Below the pieces are notes generated by a model that saw nothing but the letters and a program-made list of their open reading frames with translations, was not told the DNA's origin and did no database searches. A program made the position numbers and the translations under genes. This document shows positions 7,379 to 14,084 of a DNA stretch of 17,351 nt, one piece after another; within the stretch, counting starts at the first letter, position 1; every line of letters starts with the position of its first letter. The DNA is taken from the NCBI GenBank assembly GCA_016841005.1, contig JAEORG010000293.1, positions 1 to 17,351 on the forward strand, read 5' to 3'. The stretch is from Candidatus Thorarchaeota archaeon (GTDB lineage Archaea; Asgardarchaeota; Thorarchaeia; Thorarchaeales; Thorarchaeaceae).

Positions 7379-10219
7379 CTACGACTTCTTCTTCATCAAG
7401 ACTATGATGATTATAATGACCACTACCCCTGCGACAGCAGCGATAATGATGATCAATAACGTGTTGTCACCGGGTGGTGGTGTGGTTGTTCCTGTGTCCG
7501 TGGGAGTAGTCGATGTAGTTCCAGTCGGAGTTGTTGTAGTCGTCGGAGGTGGTCCTACAACAAGTGTTACTGTTGATGTTGCCACATTATTCGAGGTATC
7601 ATTCACTGCAATGGTTGCATTGTAGGTGCCTTCAGTAAGTCCTCCTGCGTCTGCAGAAATCTCTGACCCATCCCACGAACCACTATCATGGACTGAGCCA
7701 TTGATATAGAGGACCCAGTAGTCTGGAAGTAATTCTGTGAATGACCAATTCAGCAGATGTGTTGTAGTACCCTGCTGATAGAACAGATTGTCCGGGCCAT
7801 CAACAAATGCCGGACCTGTTGTGTCTTCAACAGTTACAGTGACAATATCAGTGGCGGAATAACCAGCTGTATCGTATACAGTTATCTCGAAGAGATAAAC
7901 ACCGAGTAGATATCCGTCCAACAATATTGAGATTGGTCCTCCATCCCACGCAGTGTTAGCTATCTCTCCTAAGTTCCTCATTATGATGTATGAATAGGGT
8001 CTATCGCTCTGAGGAGTCCAGGTTAAAGTTACTCCGACACTGCCTATTTCCATGACTATGTCTGTTGGAGAATCTATCTGAGGGCGCATCAAATATGCGA
8101 TCTCATTCATGAAGATTTCATATCCATCGCCATAGGTTGAGTCATCGGTATCATCAAAATACTGAGATATCGAAAATGAATTTGTAATCGCAGGCACAAC
8201 TGTACTCATGATTATGGCGGAGTTATTTCCTGATGGGCTTTGAGTAATTCCCGCTAGAGCAGTACCATTTGCCAGTGGCTCATAGTGTCTGTAGTCCGTA
8301 TTGAAATCATTGTTTGATGTAGTAATGTTATCAGCTCCATAATCATTAGGTATATTGAATATTTCATGAGCTGGATTCCATAGATATACTGTCGGTGGTC
8401 CACTACTTATAGATGTTAAATTACTCTTAAATCCAAGATATGTTCCAAGAGATGATTCAAATGCACTTGACCAGGATCTACTAATCAGACGACCTCCTGC
8501 TTCAACGTAGGATTTTACCTCCAAGTAGTAGCTAGTCGTAAATCCGTAATAATTCTGATCTAGAATTACAAGATCTAAATCGTCTGTATTTAGGCTCACA
8601 TTGAAGGATTCAACAGTATTGGTCATTAGGAATTTCAATTGGAGTGCGTTTAGTGCATTGGCAACAGGAGATTTGTAGAAGTTGTAATTTGGATCTATAA
8701 GCACATCTCCTCCATCTGTATATACTAGGACATTCGCTTTCGATGCAGTAAGCCAATTAGCAATATTCACTGCAAATTTGTTATCGTCATCGTTATCGAT
8801 ATAGTTGTATGCGAAAATATTGATATCAGAAACCATCACTACTCTGCCTGTTCCATACTCCTGCCCACCTGCAACAATATCATTGTTGTTTGTTTTCACA
8901 AGCTGAAATGCCGGACCACTTACATCAACAACTCCTCCTGCAGCAGGAAAGACGAGTGACAGACTTTCACAGACCGGATGAGTAGCAAATATATTTGATG
9001 CTCCCTGTTCATTGTGAGTGGAGTTCCACCTTAATCCATAGGATCCCAGAAGATAATTGACATGACTTCTTTGATCTGAATAACCAAATTGATCTCCAAG
9101 AACGAGTAGACTTCCTCCTGCATAGACCCAGTTTGTGACGGCTTGAACTTCAGAGCTAGAGAAATTCAGACCGGGCATTACGATAACAAGCATGTCATAT
9201 TCTGCAAGATTACCTGCAGTTAGATTCCCGGTAGTAGAAGGCCATAGCTTATCAAAAGTATAGGATTTGTTGACAAGAGTGTCTCTGAATGTGTAATAGT
9301 TGTTTTCAAAGTTCACAATGGGAGCTTCCCAAGAATCTACACCGTAATAAGGATGGTGCGTTAAATCGTACAGAATCCTCCCTTTAGGTCTTGGACAGAG
9401 CCATTCTACTGCATCGACTAGCATAGCATCCCAACCTGTAGGGGCATAGGTACTAGTTGGGATTCCTAAGTGGACGGTTCTTCCTCCCATATCACTAGGA
9501 TCAACAGCTATCGCTTTGACATTATTCGAGTCGTCATAATCCTCAACCAAGACAGTGAATTCCCCATTTAAAGAAGTCCCTGAGAGAGCCGACAAATCCC
9601 ACATGAAGAAATCCGACGAGGAGTGGTAGAGAGCTTCACCAACCTGATATGACTTCGTGACAGGATGTCGTGTTGTTACATTGAAATTGCCCTCGATGAT
9701 GTAGTCCCAATATACCGTTCGTCCATTTGTACCCACAGCTTCACGAGGAAGTATTCCTGCAAAATTAAGGAATTCCCCTGCTGTGTCAGTTGCAAGAACT
9801 CCTCCTCCACTTAGCCAAAACTCCTTTACTAGATTAGTGATGTTCTCATTTGGCACAAGATCTGCAAGTACGAGTACGTCATAATTCTTTGTTTGAAGTT
9901 CATGATTCTGAATATCTTGAAGATTTAGCTCAGTCACCGAATAACCTGCAGATGAAAGAATATTCATGATCCATGAGTTATTTAGTCTCATCGTCCCATA
10001 AACATAAGATGGTTTTGTGGAATTTGTAGTGTTATATACAGCGATTCGCACATTTTTATCAGCTGGAAGCCAAGAGAGTTCAGCATCTTGTTCAAGTGTT
10101 ACGTCATTGAGCATATTTGTTTCCTGCAAGCGTGCTGGAGTAATAGATACTCCTACAGGCACAATGAAAATTCCTGCGAGAAACAGCGCTACTACTAATA
10201 TTGGTAGACCGCGTTTCAA
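7379..10219 (-). CDS. Surface-protein paralogue B: DUF4350/GATase-like modules, EF-hand-like loop, Ig domains, Thr stalk, anchor
   Basis: The 946-residue protein matches paralogue A in plan. A signal peptide with core LFLAGIFIVPVG precedes a conserved ARLQET segment. The first amidotransferase-like module contains YDVLVLADLVPNENIT and GGGVLATDT, with Asp where a nucleophilic Cys would lie. The second opens with RPKGRILYDLTHH, and the third contains LDLVILDQN. An EF-hand-like loop lies at 690-701 and two Ig-like domains follow (about 715-885), the second with SWDGSEI. A stalk rich in Thr and Pro (about 888-917) leads to an Ile/Val-rich transmembrane helix (about 920-941) and the tail KKKS. TTG at 10219 is the likely start. 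AGGTG lies 6 bases before it, exactly as before the ATG of paralogue A, and it is immediately followed by the AAA-CGC codons shared by all three genes. The GTG at 10228 overlaps the SD and is rejected. There are many N-glycosylation sequons. Confidence 0.85.
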   Translation of the reverse strand: MKRGLPILVVALFLAGIFIVPVGVSITPARLQETNMLNDVTLEQDAELSWLPADKNVRIAVYNTTNSTKPSYVYGTMRLNNSWIMNILSSAGYSVTELNLQDIQNHELQTKNYDVLVLADLVPNENITNLVKEFWLSGGGVLATDTAGEFLNFAGILPREAVGTNGRTVYWDYIIEGNFNVTTRHPVTKSYQVGEALYHSSSDFFMWDLSALSGTSLNGEFTVLVEDYDDSNNVKAIAVDPSDMGGRTVHLGIPTSTYAPTGWDAMLVDAVEWLCPRPKGRILYDLTHHPYYGVDSWEAPIVNFENNYYTFRDTLVNKSYTFDKLWPSTTGNLTAGNLAEYDMLVIVMPGLNFSSSEVQAVTNWVYAGGSLLVLGDQFGYSDQRSHVNYLLGSYGLRWNSTHNEQGASNIFATHPVCESLSLVFPAAGGVVDVSGPAFQLVKTNNNDIVAGGQEYGTGRVVMVSDINIFAYNYIDNDDDNKFAVNIANWLTASKANVLVYTDGGDVLIDPNYNFYKSPVANALNALQLKFLMTNTVESFNVSLNTDDLDLVILDQNYYGFTTSYYLEVKSYVEAGGRLISRSWSSAFESSLGTYLGFKSNLTSISSGPPTVYLWNPAHEIFNIPNDYGADNITTSNNDFNTDYRHYEPLANGTALAGITQSPSGNNSAIIMSTVVPAITNSFSISQYFDDTDDSTYGDGYEIFMNEIAYLMRPQIDSPTDIVMEIGSVGVTLTWTPQSDRPYSYIIMRNLGEIANTAWDGGPISILLDGYLLGVYLFEITVYDTAGYSATDIVTVTVEDTTGPAFVDGPDNLFYQQGTTTHLLNWSFTELLPDYWVLYINGSVHDSGSWDGSEISADAGGLTEGTYNATIAVNDTSNNVATSTVTLVVGPPPTTTTTPTGTTSTTPTDTGTTTPPPGDNTLLIIIIAAVAGVVVIIIIIVLMKKKS
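7467..7557 (-). repeat. Low-complexity Thr/Pro stalk-coding tract of paralogue B
   Basis: The codons are mostly ACN and CCN and encode a stalk with runs such as PPPTTTTTP. The tract probably forms an extended, O-glycosylated spacer that lifts the ectodomain off the membrane (inference). Boundaries are approximate. Confidence 0.7.
8117..8152 (-). other. EF-hand-like loop in paralogue B
   Basis: The twelve codons read DTDDSTYGDGYE. Acidic or Ser ligands fall at loop positions 1, 3, 5 and 9, with Glu at 12, as in the canonical EF-hand. Position 6 is Thr where Gly is usual. Confidence 0.5.
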
Positions 10220-10225
10220 AATCTC

Positions 10226-10230
10226 CACCT
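10226..10230 (-). promoter_or_regulatory. Shine-Dalgarno deciding the TTG start of paralogue B
   Basis: AGGTG ends 6 bases before TTG (10219). The alternative GTG start at 10228 overlaps this site, so ribosomes bound here would initiate at TTG. Paralogues A and C have the same arrangement. Confidence 0.65.
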
Positions 10231-10253
10231 TTCACATGAGGTACACGCTTAAC

Positions 10254-10261
10254 GATATAAA
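10254..10261 (-). promoter_or_regulatory. Putative TATA box of paralogue B
   Basis: TTTATATC on the minus strand lies about 35 bases upstream of the TTG at 10219. It is a good match to the archaeal TATA consensus and mirrors the element upstream of paralogue A. Confidence 0.55.
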
Positions 10262-10275
10262 TCAATGCACTCAAC

Positions 10276-10309
10276 AAAAAGAATAGGAAGAACCTCTTTT
10301 CGAGGTTCT
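10276..10309 (-). terminator. Hairpin terminator of paralogue C
   Basis: AGAACCTC (10289-10296) and GAGGTTCT (10302-10309) form a perfect 8-base stem around a five-base loop, 12 bases after the stop codon. On the minus strand it is followed by TATTC and then TTTTT (10276-10280). The stem matches that of paralogue B while the loop differs. Confidence 0.75.
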
Positions 10310-10321
10310 CCTCTAGGAATT

Positions 10322-13201
10322 CTATGACTTCTTCTTCATTAAGACTATGATGATTATTATGACCACTATGCCTGCAACTGCAGCTATGATGATAATCAAT
10401 AACGTGTTGTTACCGGGTGGTGGTGTAGGTGTCCCTGATTCCGTGGGAGTAGTCGTAGTTGTTGTTGTGGTGGTCGTCGTTGAAGTGGTAGTGGTAGTTG
10501 TTGGTGGAGTATTGACAGTCAACCAGACAGTTGATTCTGCTGAGTTTCCTGAGGTGTCATTTACAACTATCGTAGCATTATAAACACCCTCAGTAAGACC
10601 GCCTGCGTCAACTGACACTTCTGAACCATCCCATGAATCACTGTCATGAACTGATCCATTGATGTACAAAATCCAATAGTCAGGATTCATCTCTGTAAAT
10701 GACCAATTCAGATAGAAATGTTCTGTACCCTCATCATAATAATTGTTATCAGGAGCATCAACAAATGATGGAGCAGTAGTGTCTTCTTTCGTGACTGCTA
10801 CCGTGTCAGAAACTGAAAATCCAAGTGTATCATAGACTGTCAGATGGAATTCTTCAGTTCCTAGGTTATCCTCTTCCAATGGAAGAGTGATTGTTCCTCC
10901 ATCCCAAGGCACATTGAGGAATTCAAATGAGTTCCTGACAATCGTGTAATGATCTGGATGACTGCTATATGCATTCCATACGATTGATTCTGTTCTACTT
11001 CCTACCTCAATCGTCATGTCACTTGGAGAATCTAGTACTGGGCGTAACATGAATGCAATTTCATTCTCCCATAGCTCGAAGTTGTCAGGATATGTTGAAT
11101 CATCAGTGTCATTTTCAAAGAGAGTTAGCATTGCACCGTTTACTAGGACATTTCCTTCAACGCCTAATACTAAAGTAGCATTGATTTTTTCTACTGGTTT
11201 GGTTGCTGAGATTCCTCCAAGTATCGTCGCATTATCATAGTATGTAAGATTCTGACAGTAATTGAACGTGTAATCCGTATTTGTAGTGATATTTCCTGCA
11301 CCATAGTTTCTGGGAATGGTTAGACGTGGGTCTGACCCTGACCAGAAGTGAATTGGAGGTGGAGAATAGATATAATTGTTCACATAGTTTATTCCAACAT
11401 AATGACGGAAATCTTGACCTGCCACCTGATTGAGTTGAGATGAATGATAGATTATCCGCTCACCTGATTTTACATAGTCCAAGAGTTCGCCCCATATGTT
11501 GTTAAGATTTGCACCTACAATCTGGTCAATGATCACAAGATCCCATTCATACAAATTCAAGCTCAAATTGAAGTAGTATCCTAATGTATCAAATCCTGTG
11601 CAACACCATGAGATACCGAGTTCATTCAATGCTTGAGCAACAGGACCGGCGTAGCGATTATCATTCGGATCCGCATCAGGTGTTCGACTATCGACAAACA
11701 CCAATACATTAGCATTTCCTGATGTTAACCAATTCACCATGCTCACTAAACTTGGTAGATTATCTGAGATAGTTAAACGGCCATCTCTAAATAGTGCCTG
11801 GTCTGGAGCGAGTATGACACGACCATTTCCAAGTTCATCTGCTCCAATAACTGGCTGACCCTGGTCATCATCCCATGTGGGAACCGCAGTGCCGCTACAG
11901 ACAACTAATCCCACTGCCGCTCCTGACATATCGGAACTTCCTTCATGAGTTGGGTGTATTCCATGTTGAACAAGTGCTGAAGTTCCGCCATGTGTCATAT
12001 TATGGGTAAGACCTGTGTTAGAGAGGAGATTATTAACCTGAATTACTCCTGTGACACCTACGTGATCAGTTATCGCAAGGATAGATCCTCCTCTATCAAT
12101 CCAATCAGTAACTGCGGTGACCTCTCCCGCAGTGAAGTCGACTGATGGAGAGAAGAAAATAATCAGATCATATAATGCGAGCACTAATGAAGTCAAAACT
12201 CCTCCATCAGGTGGATATAACTTGTCGAAAGTGTATCCTCTTATCACAAGTTCATTTCTCATCTGAGTGTGTGTTAGACTTGTGCTGGTACAATAATCCT
12301 GATCATAGTCATCTAGACCATAGTATGGAGTATGTGAAAGGTCAAATGCAATGCGTGCCTTTGGACGCGGACATAGCCATTCTACAGCATCTACGAGAAG
12401 ATTCTCCCATGCGACTGGCAATAGAGTACCTGGGATACCACAATGAACTACTTTTCCTCCCATATCTGTTGGAGCCATTGCTATTGCAGAAGTCCAATTG
12501 TTATCATCTTCAGGTATCACCAACTTCGTTAATTCTGAAGCGATAGAAGTTGTCATGAGAGCTGTCCAATTATTTTGGGCAATGCCTGAAGTTGCATAGG
12601 GAAGCTGTTCGCCGATCTGATATGCCTTTGTCACAGGATGTCTTGATGTAACATTACTATTGTCACCTGAGCGGTATTTCCAGTATACACCCGCTCCATC
12701 GTGAACACCAAGTGTTTCCCTCGGTAATATCCCCGCATATCCAAGGTATCCAATACTACTGTCTATACTTAGGATAGATCCTCCACTCAACCAGAATTCT
12801 CTTACATAATCTGTTATATTCTCACGCGGGCAGTTATCAGCTAAGAGAAGTACATCAAAATATGCTGTAAGGAGTTCATGGTTCTGAATTTCAGAAAATG
12901 TTAGTCTAGTTACATCATAACCAGCATCTACAAAGAGGTTATACAATGCAGTGTAGTCCGTACTCATCACGCTACCAGGTGTCATATATGAGGGTAGTGT
13001 TGAGTTAGTTTCATTGTAAATTGCTAACCTTATTGTTCTATCTGGAGGAAGCCATGTTTGTTCAATCATTTCTTCAAGTGGTATGTCGTTTTGCATATTT
13101 GTTTCCTGCAAGCGTGCTGGAGTATCAGGTACTCCTACAGGCACAATGAAAATTCCTGCGAGAAACAGCATTGCTACTATAGTTGGTAGAACGCGTTTCA
13201 A
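10322..13201 (-). CDS. Surface-protein paralogue C: DUF4350/GATase-like modules, EF-hand-like loop, Ig domains, long Thr stalk, anchor
   Basis: The 959-residue protein is the closest relative of paralogue B. It has the same signal-peptide core LFLAGIFIVPVG and ARLQETNM segment. The first amidotransferase-like module contains FDVLLLADNCPRENIT and GGSILSIDSS, again without a nucleophilic Cys. The second opens with RPKARIAFDLSH and the third contains WDLVIIDQ. An EF-hand-like loop lies at 698-709, followed by two Ig-like domains; the second (INGSVHDSDSWDGSE) is very close to that of B. A stalk of mostly Thr (about 897-931) precedes an Ile/Val-rich helix (about 933-954) and KKKS. TTG at 13201 is chosen because GGAGGTG lies 6 bases upstream; GTG at 13210 is inside that site. 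It is the first of the three tandem genes in the direction of transcription and lies 68 bases after the SGNH hydrolase gene, with no clear hairpin between, so read-through from that gene is possible. Confidence 0.85.
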   Translation of the reverse strand: MKRVLPTIVAMLFLAGIFIVPVGVPDTPARLQETNMQNDIPLEEMIEQTWLPPDRTIRLAIYNETNSTLPSYMTPGSVMSTDYTALYNLFVDAGYDVTRLTFSEIQNHELLTAYFDVLLLADNCPRENITDYVREFWLSGGSILSIDSSIGYLGYAGILPRETLGVHDGAGVYWKYRSGDNSNVTSRHPVTKAYQIGEQLPYATSGIAQNNWTALMTTSIASELTKLVIPEDDNNWTSAIAMAPTDMGGKVVHCGIPGTLLPVAWENLLVDAVEWLCPRPKARIAFDLSHTPYYGLDDYDQDYCTSTSLTHTQMRNELVIRGYTFDKLYPPDGGVLTSLVLALYDLIIFFSPSVDFTAGEVTAVTDWIDRGGSILAITDHVGVTGVIQVNNLLSNTGLTHNMTHGGTSALVQHGIHPTHEGSSDMSGAAVGLVVCSGTAVPTWDDDQGQPVIGADELGNGRVILAPDQALFRDGRLTISDNLPSLVSMVNWLTSGNANVLVFVDSRTPDADPNDNRYAGPVAQALNELGISWCCTGFDTLGYYFNLSLNLYEWDLVIIDQIVGANLNNIWGELLDYVKSGERIIYHSSQLNQVAGQDFRHYVGINYVNNYIYSPPPIHFWSGSDPRLTIPRNYGAGNITTNTDYTFNYCQNLTYYDNATILGGISATKPVEKINATLVLGVEGNVLVNGAMLTLFENDTDDSTYPDNFELWENEIAFMLRPVLDSPSDMTIEVGSRTESIVWNAYSSHPDHYTIVRNSFEFLNVPWDGGTITLPLEEDNLGTEEFHLTVYDTLGFSVSDTVAVTKEDTTAPSFVDAPDNNYYDEGTEHFYLNWSFTEMNPDYWILYINGSVHDSDSWDGSEVSVDAGGLTEGVYNATIVVNDTSGNSAESTVWLTVNTPPTTTTTTSTTTTTTTTTTTPTESGTPTPPPGNNTLLIIIIAAVAGIVVIIIIIVLMKKKS
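10410..10510 (-). repeat. Thr-codon tract in the stalk of paralogue C
   Basis: The stalk is encoded almost entirely by ACN codons and contains two pure Thr runs separated by a Ser. It is longer and purer than the equivalent tract in paralogue B and is absent from A, so stalk length varies among the paralogues. Boundaries are approximate. Confidence 0.7.
11075..11110 (-). other. EF-hand-like loop in paralogue C
   Basis: The twelve codons read DTDDSTYPDNFE. The ligand positions 1, 3, 5, 9 and 12 are the same as in paralogues A and B, and the loop sits at the same place between the amidotransferase-like region and the Ig-like domains. Confidence 0.5.
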
Positions 13202-13207
13202 GATCTC

Positions 13208-13214
13208 CACCTCC
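13208..13214 (-). promoter_or_regulatory. Shine-Dalgarno deciding the TTG start of paralogue C
   Basis: A strong GGAGGTG lies 6 bases before TTG (13201). The alternative GTG start at 13210 falls within this site. TATA candidates are TTATTAG at 13235-13241 (same spacing as in A and B, weak match) and TTATAA at 13225-13230 (better match but closer). Confidence 0.7.
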
Positions 13215-13269
13215 TATAAACAAATTATAACTAGCTAATAAGTTCTACCGGAAGCTGGAAATTCGTATC

Positions 13270-13872
13270 CTATACCAAGTTTCTAATTACATCCTTCCAG
13301 AGCAATTCACCAATTGTTCGATATCCCTCTACACTAAGATGCAAGCCATCTCCTGAGTGATATCTTCTCTGAAGCAAACTATTGTCATCTGCTAGTGCAG
13401 TGAAGACATCCGCAACTAAGACATGTGGAAGATGACATCCTTCATGTAGAATCTTCTGGTTTAGTTCCTGTTGCATCATCTGATAGTGTGGTACCGACAT
13501 TCCAATAGGTGGTATAGAACAGACGAGTGTGGTTATTTCTCTGGATGTACTCTCTTCCCATATTTGCACTAGTGAGTTGTAAACACTCGTCGGTTCAAAT
13601 CCCCATCCAATATCATTTGTACCTGCCATGATGATAACCAAATCGTAATCATTGACATCAAGCAATCTATTCAATCTTCTAGGCATCATCCTCGCAAGTT
13701 CACCTGGAACGCCTTGATTATGGAACTGGATAGTTGTGACTCCGTCATTACGAGCTGATTCAATGAGCCAGAATCCATACTGCGAACGAACATCGCCTCC
13801 ATATCCAGGTTCATATCCCGGTGTACCAGCAGTAAGGCTATCCCCAAATCCAAGTATCTTCAAGTTGAACAC
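13270..13872 (-). CDS. SGNH/GDSL-family hydrolase
   Basis: This 200-residue lipase/esterase-like enzyme shows the family blocks in order: GFGDSLTAG with nucleophile Ser12, a GVPGELA segment corresponding to block II, AGTNDIG with Asn86 in block III, and GDGLHLSVEGY with the Asp175/His178 pair in block V. It probably removes acyl or acetyl groups from a lipid, sugar or peptide; the substrate cannot be read from sequence. No signal peptide is apparent, so it is probably cytosolic. The GTG at 13872 is chosen because it begins just before the first beta strand, as usual in this family, and lies two bases after the stop of the zinc-ribbon gene, suggesting translational coupling. An ATG at 13908 would add 12 residues and overlap that gene by 34 bases and cannot be excluded. 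Neither start has a clear SD. Confidence 0.85.
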   Translation of the reverse strand: MFNLKILGFGDSLTAGTPGYEPGYGGDVRSQYGFWLIESARNDGVTTIQFHNQGVPGELARMMPRRLNRLLDVNDYDLVIIMAGTNDIGWGFEPTSVYNSLVQIWEESTSREITTLVCSIPPIGMSVPHYQMMQQELNQKILHEGCHLPHVLVADVFTALADDNSLLQRRYHSGDGLHLSVEGYRTIGELLWKDVIRNLV

Positions 13873-13874
13873 GC

Positions 13875-14045
13875 TCAGTAGTAAGACGTTTTTTCGTCCG
13901 AACGCCATTCATGACCACAATTGTTACAGGTGAACTCATCCCATCTGTCAGCATACCCCCCACCTGTGTATTCGGATTGCGTGTGGATCTCAACATCTCG
14001 CTTTCCACATTTTGGGCAAATAGGGGGATATTCTTCATCACTCAT
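13875..14045 (-). CDS. Small zinc-ribbon protein
   Basis: This 56-residue protein begins MSDEEYPPICPKCGK. Two Cys pairs, CPKC (10-13) and CNNC (40-43), are separated by 26 residues, and the second is followed by GHEW. The spacing and the C-x2-C-G-x-x-W ending resemble the C-terminal zinc ribbon of TFIIS, RPB9 and archaeal TFS. However, it lacks the N-terminal domain of TFS, and the RSADE catalytic hairpin is not recognisable, so a transcription-factor role is only a possibility. The ATG at 14045 follows GAGGTG by five bases. The stop lies two bases before the GTG start proposed for the SGNH hydrolase, so the two are probably co-translated. Overlapping frames on this stretch are shadows. Confidence 0.8.
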   Translation of the reverse strand: MSDEEYPPICPKCGKRDVEIHTQSEYTGGGYADRWDEFTCNNCGHEWRSDEKTSYY

Positions 14046-14061
14046 GGATTCACCTCTATAG

Positions 14062-14081
14062 GAGAGGAGTACAATCCTCTC
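14062..14081 (-). terminator. Hairpin between the DUF362 and zinc-ribbon genes
   Basis: GAGAGGA (14062-14068) and TCCTCTC (14075-14081) form a 7-base stem with a six-base loop, only three bases after the DUF362 stop. On the minus strand no T-run follows, and GAGGTG of the next gene comes a few bases later. It could be a weak terminator, an attenuator or an RNA-processing element. Confidence 0.4.
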
Positions 14082-14084
14082 TAA

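Noticed and set aside
10347..10583. Plus-strand frame rich in Val/Gly opposite the stalk and anchor of paralogue C, and the similar one at 7404-7625
   Set aside because: These are the reverse complements of the Thr-codon stalk and Ile/Val anchor and have no independent support.
13838..14041. 67-codon minus-strand frame overlapping the zinc-ribbon gene
   Set aside because: It lies one frame away from the zinc-ribbon gene, which has paired Cys motifs and a proper SD; this frame shows no domain.
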